From Agromyces allii (lineage in GTDB: Bacteria; Actinomycetota; Actinomycetes; Actinomycetales; Microbacteriaceae), in assembly GCF_009749385.1 (NCBI RefSeq), contig NZ_WBIN01000008.1, positions 186,001-250,000 on the forward strand: a stretch of 64,000 nucleotides of DNA, in the 5' to 3' direction. Both the position numbers and the translations under genes were made by a program. Positions 25,856-33,526 of the stretch are shown piece after piece. The notes beneath the pieces were generated by a model. It did no database searches. It was not told the origin of the DNA and was given only the letters and a program-made list of their open reading frames with translations. The stretch's first letter is position 1. Each line of letters begins with the position of its first letter.

Positions 25856-26904
25856 CGGGAGTCACCTCCGTAGTGCACCCAGCGGTTCGAGGTGCGGAAC
25901 ATGATGAAGGCGATCACGCCGACGGCGAGCAGCAGCACCCAGGCCATGGCCGAGGCGTAGCCGAGCTGTCCGTCGCGGAAGGCCCGCGTGTACAGGTAGA
26001 CCGTGTAGTAGTTCGTGGCGCCGGCGGGGCCGCCCGTGCCCGAGCCGATGATGTACGCCGACGCGAAGATCTGGAAGGCGTGGATCATCTCGAGCAGCAG
26101 GTTGAAGAAGATGACCGACGAGAGCATCGGCAGCGTGACACTGCGGAACTTGCGCCACGGCCCTGCGCCGTCGACCGAGGCCGCCTCGTAGAGCTCGTTC
26201 GGCACGCCCTTGAGGCCCGCGAGGAAGATCACCATGGGGGCGCCGAACTGCCAGACGGCCAGCAGGATCATCATCGGCAGCACGAGCGCCGGGATGCCGA
26301 CCCAGCCGCCGATGTCGATGCCGAAGATGTTCAGCGTGTTGTCGACGGGGCCGTCGGTCGAGAACATGGCCCGCCAGACGATCGCGATCGAGACGCTCGC
26401 GCCGATGAGCGAGGGGGCGTAGAACGCCGAGCGGAAGAATCCGGTGCCGCGGTTGCGGGCGTTCAGCAGCATCGCGACGCCGAGCGCGGCGGCGAGCTTG
26501 ATGGGGGTGCCCACGAGCACGTAGAGCAGGGTGATCTGCACCGAGCCCCAGAACTTCTGGTCGTTCATCATGCGCTCGAAGTTGCCGAGGCCGATCCACT
26601 CGGGCGAGCTGAAGATGTTGTACGACGTGAACGAGAGGTACAGCGAGAACAGCATCGGACCGGCCGTGAGGCCGATGAAGCCGATGAGCCACGGCGAGAG
26701 GAAGACGTAGCCCGCGAGGGTGTCGCGGCGCGGCTTGCGGGGCCGGGGCGTGCCGGCCTTCGCATCCGTGCCGGCGGTGCCGCTGCCCGTGCCGCCCGAG
26801 GCGCCCGCCGGGCGGCCCGAGGCCGCCCGGGGGGCGCCGGAATCGGCGACCCGTGGTGCAGTCGGCGCTGTGGCAGTCGACACTGCCGCCGATTCCGTTG
26901 ACAT
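25852..26904 (-). CDS. CUT1 sugar ABC transporter, permease (MalF-like)
   Basis: A 350-residue permease with a 60-residue Ala/Thr/Gly-rich cytoplasmic N-terminus, then six membrane helices and the EAA loop YEAASVDGAGPWRKFRSV. The ATG at 26904 follows AGGAGTTCC. The gap to the binding-protein gene is 38 bp, and it overlaps the next permease by 4 bp. It forms the channel with the MalG-like partner. Confidence 0.9.
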   Translation of the reverse strand: MSTESAAVSTATAPTAPRVADSGAPRAASGRPAGASGGTGSGTAGTDAKAGTPRPRKPRRDTLAGYVFLSPWLIGFIGLTAGPMLFSLYLSFTSYNIFSSPEWIGLGNFERMMNDQKFWGSVQITLLYVLVGTPIKLAAALGVAMLLNARNRGTGFFRSAFYAPSLIGASVSIAIVWRAMFSTDGPVDNTLNIFGIDIGGWVGIPALVLPMMILLAVWQFGAPMVIFLAGLKGVPNELYEAASVDGAGPWRKFRSVTLPMLSSVIFFNLLLEMIHAFQIFASAYIIGSGTGGPAGATNYYTVYLYTRAFRDGQLGYASAMAWVLLLAVGVIAFIMFRTSNRWVHYGGDSR

Positions 26905-26942
26905 GGGAGGAACTCCTTCGTCCGTCAGACTTCGAGGGTCCG

Positions 26943-28241
26943 TCAGCCCGCGAGGATCACGTCGGCCTCGTCGAAGAACTGGGTGACCGCGTCGTCGACG
27001 CTGATCGCCCCCAGCCCGAGCGACTTGCCGAGGTCCCAGAAGGTCTGCTCGATCGAACCGTAACCCACGACGGGAACGGGCGGGGCATCGCCGATACGGT
27101 CGGCCACCGAGTCGAGGTAGTCGGCGACCTGCTTGTCGGCGCCCTCGAGCACGGCGCCCTCGAGCTTCGACGAGGAGGCCGGGAACCCGAGCGTGGTGCC
27201 GAAGATCTCACCGGCTTCGGGCGAGTTGACGACGTAGTCGAGGAAGATGGCCGCGGCCTCGGGGTGCTTGCTCGTCTTGGAGATCGCCATCTGCAGGCCG
27301 GCCTGGCGGTAGAGGTCCTTGGCCGAGTCGTCGGTGGTCGGCGGGGCGACCATCGAGAGGGTCGCGTCGCCCGTCTCGGCGAGATACCCGCCGAGGAAGT
27401 TCGACCACGTCATCTCGCTCGCGGTCAGCTTCGCACCGAGGCCCGAGGTGGGGGTGATCTCCTCGAGCTTGGACTGCGGAACGCCGACGCCGTCGCGGAC
27501 CGCGGCGCCCGACTCCCAGAAGTCGCGCAGCTGGTCCTCGTCGAATCCGAGCTCGCCGTCTTCGGTGAAGAGGTTGCCGCCCTCCTGGCGGAGGAGCAGC
27601 TCGAAGTTCTGGATGCGCTGGGTGACGTCGGTACCGCCGTAGACCGTGCCGCCCGAGGCATCCGTGACGCTCTTCATCCAGTCGTCGTACTCCTCGGGCG
27701 AGGTGCCGCCCTCGTACGGTGCGACGCCGACCTCGCCGAGGAGGTCGTCGTTCTGGAAGACCGACCAGGCGCTGTAGCCGGTCGGCAGCGAGAACTGGGT
27801 GCCGTCGAGCTGGCCCGTGCCGAGCAGCGCGTCCTCGAAGGTCGAGGTGTCGACGTAGTCGCTCACCTGGGCGAGGTCGAGCAGCATGCCGGGCTGGCCG
27901 TACTGGCGCAGGTAGGTGTCGGAGAACTGCCACACGTCGGGGAGCCCGCCGCCGGCGGCCTCGGTCTGGCGCTTCTCCCAGTAGCTCGGGAAGTCGGTGA
28001 AGCTGCCCTCGATCGTGATGTTCGGGTACTCCTCGTTGAACTTCTCGATGAGCTGGCCGTAGCGGTCGGCGCGGTCGTCGTTGCCCCACCAGGTGAAGGT
28101 CAGCGTGACCTTCTCGTCGGGGTCGTAGCTGCCGCCGCCCGAATCGCCGCTCGTGCCGGAGCAGCCGGTGAGCGCGAGGGCGCTGACGGCGGCGATCGCC
28201 GCTGCGGCGAGCCCGAACCGCTTGATACGTGAGTGGAACAT
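26943..28241 (-). CDS. CUT1 sugar ABC transporter, substrate-binding lipoprotein
   Basis: A 432-residue family-1 solute-binding protein. The signal peptide ends in the lipobox ALTGC, so it is membrane-anchored; the mature sequence begins with VTLTFTWWGNDDRADRYGQ. ATG 28241 follows AGGAGG by 6 nt; a longer open frame upstream has no ribosome site. It is first gene of the importer operon. Its promoter (28308-28336) has a LacI-type operator directly behind the -10, matching the operators of the GH42, Gfo/Idh and exporter genes. The ligand is unknown, probably a plant-derived glycoside (inference). Confidence 0.9.
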   Translation of the reverse strand: MFHSRIKRFGLAAAAIAAVSALALTGCSGTSGDSGGGSYDPDEKVTLTFTWWGNDDRADRYGQLIEKFNEEYPNITIEGSFTDFPSYWEKRQTEAAGGGLPDVWQFSDTYLRQYGQPGMLLDLAQVSDYVDTSTFEDALLGTGQLDGTQFSLPTGYSAWSVFQNDDLLGEVGVAPYEGGTSPEEYDDWMKSVTDASGGTVYGGTDVTQRIQNFELLLRQEGGNLFTEDGELGFDEDQLRDFWESGAAVRDGVGVPQSKLEEITPTSGLGAKLTASEMTWSNFLGGYLAETGDATLSMVAPPTTDDSAKDLYRQAGLQMAISKTSKHPEAAAIFLDYVVNSPEAGEIFGTTLGFPASSSKLEGAVLEGADKQVADYLDSVADRIGDAPPVPVVGYGSIEQTFWDLGKSLGLGAISVDDAVTQFFDEADVILAG

Positions 28242-28291
28242 CGTTGTCCTCCTGGAGACGTCGCTGTGATCCATGCCGGGGGTGCGCCTTC

Positions 28292-28306
28292 GGAAAGCGC
28301 ATTCCC
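28292..28306. promoter_or_regulatory. LacI-type operator (site 2 of 5) before the second importer
   Basis: GGAAAGCGCATTCCC lies 1 bp downstream of the -10 hexamer, across the predicted transcription start. A bound repressor would prevent promoter clearance. Confidence 0.78.
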
Positions 28307-28307
28307 G

Positions 28308-28336
28308 AATATAGTTTGAATCGAATCAAGCGTCAA
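28308..28336 (-). promoter_or_regulatory. Sigma-70 promoter of the second importer operon
   Basis: On the minus strand TTGACG, exactly 17 bp, TATATT. It is one of the strongest promoter matches in the window and lies in an unusually AT-rich patch. Confidence 0.82.
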
Positions 28337-28447
28337 CCGCGAGATTCCGGATGTCTCGGATCGCGCCGCTCCGATCGGCGCACATCCGCGGAGATCCGGG
28401 GCTGATCGGTCTCCGATTCGACCGGCCCACCTTCGAGGGTACCTGCT

Positions 28448-28461
28448 TGTGACCGGTCACA
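28448..28461. promoter_or_regulatory. Perfect palindrome TGTGACCGGTCACA
   Basis: A 14-bp perfect palindrome about 110 bp upstream of the importer promoter. It shares the TGTGAC-NN-GTCACA form with the element at 14030-14043 before xylF, so a common (possibly global) regulator is conceivable. Confidence 0.5.
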
Positions 28462-28541
28462 GGCCGTCGCTCGACGTCGTGTGGGTCACGATGCGGGGGC
28501 GCGAGCCGGGCGCGCAGGAGACGTCGGAGCGGCCGCCGCTC

Positions 28542-28647
28542 GACGCGATCGGAGAAGAGGCGTCCGGTCCGACGCGATCGAGAACGAAGCGTCCGGTCCG
28601 TTGCGATCGAGGACGGGGCGTCCGGTCCCTGCACGATCGGAGACGAG
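28542..28647. repeat. 29-bp tandem repeat in a 593-bp gene-free stretch
   Basis: Three consecutive 29-bp copies (28542-28570, 28571-28599, 28600-28628) share GCGATCG and end in GCGTCCGGTCC; a degenerate fourth copy runs into the inverted repeat at 28646. No gene is supported in 28242-28834; it holds only promoter, operator, palindrome and these repeats. Confidence 0.85.
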
Positions 28648-28713
28648 AAATTCAGGAGATCTCGCCCTCGAGGCCTCCCACCGGCCGTCCGACCCGGGAT
28701 CTCCTGAATTTCT
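28646..28713. repeat. Perfect 16-bp inverted repeat with a 36-nt loop
   Basis: AGAAATTCAGGAGATC and GATCTCCTGAATTTCT are exact reverse complements. The arms are AT-rich compared with the surroundings. It lies downstream of the GH43-like gene on the minus strand and could terminate that operon, but arm composition and loop length also suit a small palindromic mobile or REP-like element. Confidence 0.85.
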
Positions 28714-28834
28714 GCCCAACGGGCGCGCTCGAGCTGACCCCGTCTCGAGCTCGCCCCGTCCGGGTCCGAGCTCACCCCGCCTGGACCCGAGCGCAGCCGT
28801 CCGGGCCCGACCGTGACGCCGCCGCGGGCGGGCG

Positions 28835-29815
28835 CTACTCCGCGGCGAGCGGCAGCGGCTCCACGTCGCGATCGCAGAGGAGTTCGTCGTCGACGACCGT
28901 GAGCCGTGCGACGTGCACAGCGGTGCGGCGGGCGGCGACACGCGCCGCGCCGTCGGCGGCACCGCCGGCGGCACCGTCGGCCGCGGCATCCGCCCCCGCG
29001 TCGGCGAGTTCGAACCCGTCCCAGCCGGGGTGCGTGAAGTAGAAGAGCACGGCGTGGTCGCCCTGCACGACGGCGTCGGCGTGCCGCCCGACCTGCCGGT
29101 CGTCGGGATGCGCGCCGGGCCGGTCGAGCACGAGTCCGCGTCGCTCCCACTCGACGCCGTCGCGCGACCGGTGCACGCGCTGTCCGCGCCACTCGTCGGT
29201 GAGCATCCACTGCCACCCGCCGAGCTCGAAGACGTTCGGACCCTCGTGCGGCGGTCCGCCGATCGCGATGCCCTCGCGGGTCCAGGTCACGAGGTCGTCG
29301 CTCACGGCGGCGAACGTGGACGATCCGGCCGCCTCGTCCTTGCCCCACAGGCGCCAGCGCCCGTCGGGGGTCCGCGCGACCGCGGCGTCGATGACGAAGT
29401 CGGATCCGACGTCGACCCGGCCCTCGTGCCGCCAGTTCCAGAGGTCGTCGCTCGTGAAGTGCTCGATGCGTCGCGGATGCCCGCCCCACTCGGCGGGCAC
29501 GCCCGCGATCCAGCTGAGCCACAGGTGGTAGCCGTCGTCGTGGCGGATCACCTCGGGCGCCCAGTGCGTGTGCTGCCCCGGGCCGGCATCCGCGGGGTCG
29601 AGCCCGGGCAGCGTGCCGCGGTACTCCCACTGCACGCCGTCGGGCGAGACGGCGACCGCGATCGCGCTGCCGTGCACCCAGGCCACGCCCGGCCCCTCGT
29701 CGTCGGGCCTGCGCTGCGTGGTGAGCATCCACCACTCGCCGCGCTCGACGTTGCGGATCACCACGGGGTCGGCCGCGCCATCCGTCACCGGATCGCGGTA
29801 CACGGGTGCGCTCAT
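28835..29815 (-). CDS. GH43-like five-bladed propeller glycosidase
   Basis: A 326-residue protein with the clan-F pattern of acidic residues: Asp in VYRDPV near the start (with DGAADPV), Asp in FVIDAAV mid-protein, and Glu in HEGPNVFELGGWQW. This fits a GH43-like or related beta-propeller hydrolase; no signal peptide, so cytoplasmic. Residues about 275-300 are Ala/Gly-rich with repeats. ATG 29815 overlaps the DUF6807 stop (ATGA). It is the last gene of a three-gene operon with a Gfo/Idh oxidoreductase. The substrate cannot be deduced; the exact GH family is uncertain. Confidence 0.72.
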   Translation of the reverse strand: MSAPVYRDPVTDGAADPVVIRNVERGEWWMLTTQRRPDDEGPGVAWVHGSAIAVAVSPDGVQWEYRGTLPGLDPADAGPGQHTHWAPEVIRHDDGYHLWLSWIAGVPAEWGGHPRRIEHFTSDDLWNWRHEGRVDVGSDFVIDAAVARTPDGRWRLWGKDEAAGSSTFAAVSDDLVTWTREGIAIGGPPHEGPNVFELGGWQWMLTDEWRGQRVHRSRDGVEWERRGLVLDRPGAHPDDRQVGRHADAVVQGDHAVLFYFTHPGWDGFELADAGADAAADGAAGGAADGAARVAARRTAVHVARLTVVDDELLCDRDVEPLPLAAE

Positions 29816-30816
29816 GCGCCCGGGCCCGCGCCCGGGTCCAGGCGAGGGCGGGGGTCGCCATTGTCGCCGAGGCCGTCGGTTCCGGATGCCGCGGCCGCGA
29901 GCTCCTCGACGTCGGGCCGCCCGTCGAACACGGCGACGCGCCAGCGCCACTCGGCGGTGCCGCCCGCGGGCAGCCGCCAGACCTCGTCGAAGAAGGGCGC
30001 CGCGCAGAGCATCACGGTGTCGCCCGTGCGCACGAACCACGGCGTCGGCGCGACGGGATTCTCGGCCGACGCGGCGAGCAGCACGGTGCGGTCGTGGCCG
30101 CGCAGGGCGGCCCACGTGCCGCGGCGCCCCATGGCCGCCTCGGGCGTGACGACCTCGCCGTCGAGCAGCACCTCGGCCTCGCCGAGCTCGGGCGCGGCGC
30201 GCAGGAAGAGTCCGCCGTAGCCGGCGCCCGGGCGCCCGGCGGTGGTCGGGCTGCCGAAGCCGAGTTCGTCGCCGGCGGTGTTGCGCCAGTCGCTGCGCCA
30301 GTCGAGCACCCAGCCCGCTGGGCCGCCGTCATCGGACCGACCGACCGGCCCGCCGTCCGCCCGTCCCCGGATCAGCGAGAACGACAGGTCGCGACGCTCG
30401 GCCAGCACGGCACGCCCGCCGGGCGTCTGCCATTCGAGCTCCGCGCGGTACCTCGCATCCGTCTCGTCGATGCGGGCCTCGCGGAGCACCTGACGACCGT
30501 CGTTGTCGAACTGCCGGTACTCGCCGTGCTCGAAGGTCGGGCCGCCCCAGAAGTTCACGCCGTGCGGCTCGCCCGCCAGGGCGACGTTCGCGATCGCGAG
30601 CGAGAGCCCCCAGTGCCAGTCGTGGTCGGCCGGACGGAACGCGCTGACCTCCCGCCCACCGGGCGTCCGGATCGGGTGCAGGTACGGCCGCGGCGACTCG
30701 ATCGCGGGTGCCCCGTCGCCGCGCTCGATGCGCGCGAGCTCGGCGCCCCCGGCTTCGAGCAGGAAGGCGGATGCCGCGCGCCGCAGTCGCACGTCGGCAG
30801 GTGCCTCGCGGCTCAT
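29812..30816 (-). CDS. DUF6807 (PmoA-like) family protein
   Basis: A 334-residue protein with SAFRPADHDWHWGLSLAIANV and GVNFWGGPTFEHGEY, which mark the DUF6807 family (sometimes labelled PmoA, although unrelated to methane oxidation). Members occur with Gfo/Idh oxidoreductases in sugar and 3-keto-glycoside gene clusters; the reaction is unknown. The conserved His-rich segment HDWHW suggests a metal or catalytic site (inference). Both ends overlap neighbours by 4 bp, so it is tightly coupled between the oxidoreductase and the GH43-like gene. Confidence 0.75.
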   Translation of the reverse strand: MSREAPADVRLRRAASAFLLEAGGAELARIERGDGAPAIESPRPYLHPIRTPGGREVSAFRPADHDWHWGLSLAIANVALAGEPHGVNFWGGPTFEHGEYRQFDNDGRQVLREARIDETDARYRAELEWQTPGGRAVLAERRDLSFSLIRGRADGGPVGRSDDGGPAGWVLDWRSDWRNTAGDELGFGSPTTAGRPGAGYGGLFLRAAPELGEAEVLLDGEVVTPEAAMGRRGTWAALRGHDRTVLLAASAENPVAPTPWFVRTGDTVMLCAAPFFDEVWRLPAGGTAEWRWRVAVFDGRPDVEELAAAASGTDGLGDNGDPRPRLDPGAGPGA

Positions 30817-31907
30817 CGCACCTCCACCGGGGCGTGCAGCGGCCCGCGCAGGGCGGGATCTGCGAGCTCGGATCGTCGCAGCGGACGCCCGGTCGCCGCC
30901 GCCACGTGCATCGCGGTCACGATCTCGAACGCACGCGCCGGGTCGGCGAGCACGGGCGGCACCGGGTCGCCGGCCGCGATGGCGCGGTAGACCTCGCCGA
31001 GCAGGGCGTCGTGGCCCGACGCCTCCTCCTCGGCCGGGAACGCCCAGGTCGCGGCGAGCGCCGGGTCGACACCGGCCGCGGGCGTGATGCGCCAGTTCGC
31101 GTTGGCGTGGCCGTAGAGGTGCTCGAGCTCGAGGGTCGCGAGCTCGGTGTCGATGCGCAGCCGGCTCGTCTCGCGCGCGGCGAGCGTCGTGGTGACGGCG
31201 TTCGCGACGACGCCGGACTCGAACACGATCGTGCCGCGCGAGACGTCCTCCATCTCGAGGTCGTTGGCGATGCGCCAGAAGCGGCCGTCGGCCTCGGACC
31301 ATTCGCCGAGCAGGTGCGCGAGCAGGTCGAGCTGGTGCACCGCGAGCCCGAACGTCGGCCCGCCGCCCTCGGCGGCCCACGTGCCGCGCCACGGCACGGC
31401 GTAGTAGTCGGCGCCCCGTCGCCAGAGCGTCTCGCAGAGCGCGACGAGCGGGCGGCCGAGCGCTCCGTCGTCGAGCAGGCGCTTGACGTGGCGCACGGCG
31501 CTGCCCGAGCGCTGCTGGAAGACGACGGCCAGCCGGCGGCCCGCGACCCGGGCGTCGGCCTGCATGCGGTCGAACTCGACGAGGGAGAGGGCCGGGGGCT
31601 TCTCGACGATGACGTCGGCGCCGGCCGCGAAGGCGGCGGCGGCCTGGCCGGCGTGTCCGGCGGGCGGCGTGCAGAGGTGCACGACGTCGGGCCGGGCGCC
31701 CTCGAGCAGCGCGGCGAGATCGGGATGCACCGAGGGGCCGCCGTGCCGGGCGGCGAACTCGGCCGCGCGCTCGAGCGAGGCATCCGCGACGCCGACGAGT
31801 TCGACGCCGTCGAGGCCCGCGACGGCCTCGGCGTGCAGCCGGGCGACGCCGCCGGTGCCGAGGATCGCGGCCCGCACGGGGTGGGCGGGCGTCAGGTCTT
31901 CAGGCAT
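30813..31907 (-). CDS. Gfo/Idh/MocA family oxidoreductase
   Basis: A 364-residue NAD(P)-dependent sugar dehydrogenase. The N-terminal Rossmann fold has AAILGTGGVARLHAEAV; the family motif EKP is in VIVEKPPALS; the C-terminal alpha/beta domain carries FGLAVHQLDLLAHLLGEW with the catalytic-type His. It should oxidise or reduce a sugar or cyclitol derivative. ATG 31907 follows AGGGAGA. It is first of a three-gene operon with a LacI-type operator at 31943 beside an extended -10 (TGCTAGGCT), and divergent from the LacI gene. The substrate is unknown. Confidence 0.88.
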   Translation of the reverse strand: MPEDLTPAHPVRAAILGTGGVARLHAEAVAGLDGVELVGVADASLERAAEFAARHGGPSVHPDLAALLEGARPDVVHLCTPPAGHAGQAAAAFAAGADVIVEKPPALSLVEFDRMQADARVAGRRLAVVFQQRSGSAVRHVKRLLDDGALGRPLVALCETLWRRGADYYAVPWRGTWAAEGGGPTFGLAVHQLDLLAHLLGEWSEADGRFWRIANDLEMEDVSRGTIVFESGVVANAVTTTLAARETSRLRIDTELATLELEHLYGHANANWRITPAAGVDPALAATWAFPAEEEASGHDALLGEVYRAIAAGDPVPPVLADPARAFEIVTAMHVAAATGRPLRRSELADPALRGPLHAPVEVR

Positions 31908-31942
31908 CCGATCTCCCTCGTTCGTGCCGGTCAGCCTAGCAG

Positions 31943-31956
31943 GGAAAACGCTTACC
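31943..31956. promoter_or_regulatory. LacI-type operator (site 3 of 5) between lacI2 and the Gfo/Idh operon
   Basis: GGAAAACGCTTACC, immediately upstream on the minus strand of an extended -10 TGCTAGGCT. The intergenic position could also serve autoregulation of the divergent LacI gene. Confidence 0.78.
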
Positions 31957-32130
31957 AAGGGCGGGTCGCCCACTCCGGCGCCCCTCGGCCATGCAAGGAT
32001 GTCTCGCACGGTCGGCGAGGATCCGCGCTTCGCCGCGACATCCGCACGTCGAAGACCGGGCACCTCGAGGCACGTCAGCGCATCTCGGGCACCGAAGACC
32101 ACCGCCGGATCCCGGCGAAGAGGAGGAACG

Positions 32131-33159
32131 ATGGAACGCGACCCCGTTCGCGCAGCCGTCACGCTGCACGACGTCGCACGTGAAGCCGGCGTCTCGCTCG
32201 CGACCGCCTCCCGCGCCCTCAACGGCAGCACGCGCAAGGTCAACGACGCGTACCGCGAGCGCGTGCTCGCCGCCGCGGCCCGCCTCAACTACTCCCCCAA
32301 CCTCTCGGCCCAGGCGATCGCACGCGGCACCACCACGACCGTGGCACTGCTCGTCGCCGACATCGCCGACCCCTACTTCTCGCAGATCGCCGCGGGCGTC
32401 GTGCGCGAGGCCGACAGCCAGGGCCTCATCGTCACGATGGCCGCCACCGAGCGCGACGCAGAACGCGAGCTCGAACTCGTTCGCGCCCTCCGCGGGCAGC
32501 GCCCGCGCGTCATGATCCTCGCCGCCTCCCGGCGCGACGACGACCCCAGCGCCGAGGCGCTCGCGGCCGAGCTCGCGGCCTACGAATCCACCGGCGGACG
32601 CGTCGCGTTCATCAGCGAGAGCGGCGCAGCGTTCCGCGAGGTCCGCCTGGAGAACCGCGCCGGCGGCGAGGCGCTCGCCCGCGCACTCGTGGCACTCGGC
32701 TATCGGAGCTTCGCGGCGATCGGCGGCGCCGAGGGCATCCGCACGGCCGACGACCGCCTGGCCGGCTTCCGCGCAGGCCTCGAGTCGGAGGGCGCGACCC
32801 TCGACCGCGTCGTGCGACCGGACTTCACGCGCGACGGCGGCTACGCCGGCATGCAGCAGCTCATCGCCGACGGGCTCGAGGGCATCGAGGCCGTGTTCGC
32901 GGTGAACGACGTGATGGCCGTCGGCGCCATGTCGGCCCTGCGCGACGGCGGCCTCGTGCCCGGCGTCGACGTCGCGGTCGCCGGCTTCGACGACATCCCG
33001 ACCGTGCGCGACGTCACGCCCGCGCTGACGACCGTGCGGCTTCCGCTCGAAGAGATCGGGCGCCGCGCCCTGCAGCTCGCGCTCGGCGAGGCCGGCGACG
33101 ACGGGACGCCGCTCGCGACCGAGGTCGTGGTGCGGGCGTCCACCCCGGCGCGCGGCTGA
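32131..33159 (+). CDS. LacI family repressor, probable master regulator of the five-operator regulon
   Basis: A 342-residue LacI protein with helix-turn-helix VTLHDVAREAGVSLATASRALNG, hinge and a sugar-sensing domain ending in AGFDDIPTVRDVTPALTTVR. ATG 32131 follows GAGGAGGAACG. It lies between two divergent/convergent catabolic operons. The five GGNAANCG-type palindromes at 22270, 28292, 31943, 33466 and 38989 all fall at operon starts in this neighbourhood, and this is the only LacI gene nearby, so I infer it binds them. The inducer is probably the imported glycoside or a derivative; that remains open. Confidence 0.88.
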   Translation: MERDPVRAAVTLHDVAREAGVSLATASRALNGSTRKVNDAYRERVLAAAARLNYSPNLSAQAIARGTTTTVALLVADIADPYFSQIAAGVVREADSQGLIVTMAATERDAERELELVRALRGQRPRVMILAASRRDDDPSAEALAAELAAYESTGGRVAFISESGAAFREVRLENRAGGEALARALVALGYRSFAAIGGAEGIRTADDRLAGFRAGLESEGATLDRVVRPDFTRDGGYAGMQQLIADGLEGIEAVFAVNDVMAVGAMSALRDGGLVPGVDVAVAGFDDIPTVRDVTPALTTVRLPLEEIGRRALQLALGEAGDDGTPLATEVVVRASTPARG

Positions 33160-33162
33160 CCT

Positions 33163-33258
33163 TCGGGCGCACCCAAGCTCGGACGCATCCAGGCCCGGGC
33201 ACATCGAGGCTCGGGCGCATCCAGGCGCGGGCGATCCCGCAGCCGGGCGATCCCGCAG
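33163..33258. repeat. 16-bp tandem repeat downstream of lacI2
   Basis: Six head-to-tail 16-bp units related to TCGGGCGCATCCAGGC start 4 bp after the LacI stop; the last two have drifted to a GCGATCCCGCAG form, and a degenerate seventh follows. It fills the first third of the 367-bp gap 33160-33526, which otherwise holds only the promoter and operator of the next operon. Confidence 0.88.
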
Positions 33259-33465
33259 CTCGGTGTCTCCCGCAAGCGGACCCTTCCCGGTCGATCCACC
33301 CGGACGCCGACGCATCGGACGAGCCCGCGCACTGACGGACGGATGCCCCGGCAGCGGCCCGTCGGCACTGCACGCGTTGCTCCGACATCCGTCGCCTCCG
33401 ACCCCGCGCCGTTCTGAACGTTGCAACTTTCGGTTGCGCGAACCGCAGCGCCCGTGTCAGACTCG

Positions 33466-33479
33466 GGTAAACGCTTTCC
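33466..33479. promoter_or_regulatory. LacI-type operator (site 4 of 5) before the Gfo/Idh-DUF993 operon
   Basis: GGTAAACGCTTTCC within a longer symmetric frame CTCGGG...CCCGAG (33462-33483). A TGTCAGACT extended -10 lies directly upstream, with TTGCGC 18 bp before it. Confidence 0.8.
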
Positions 33480-33526
33480 CGAGTGGCGGCATCGCAGCCG
33501 CACTCCCGGACGAACAGGAACACACC

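Noticed and set aside
28542-28647. CRISPR array
   Set aside because: The 29-bp units are directly tandem with no unique spacers, and there are no cas genes.
28449-29042. Open frame on the plus strand across the 29-bp repeats
   Set aside because: It consists of repeat-derived low-complexity sequence, runs antisense into the GH43-like gene and has no ribosome site or domain.
33163-33258. CRISPR-like repeats after lacI2
   Set aside because: Units are contiguous 16-mers without spacers; this is a minisatellite.
33422-33432. A third CGAAACTTTCG-type operator (TGCAACTTTCG) before the DUF993 operon
   Set aside because: Two mismatches break the symmetry; it may be chance, and the GGTAAACGCTTTCC site explains control better.
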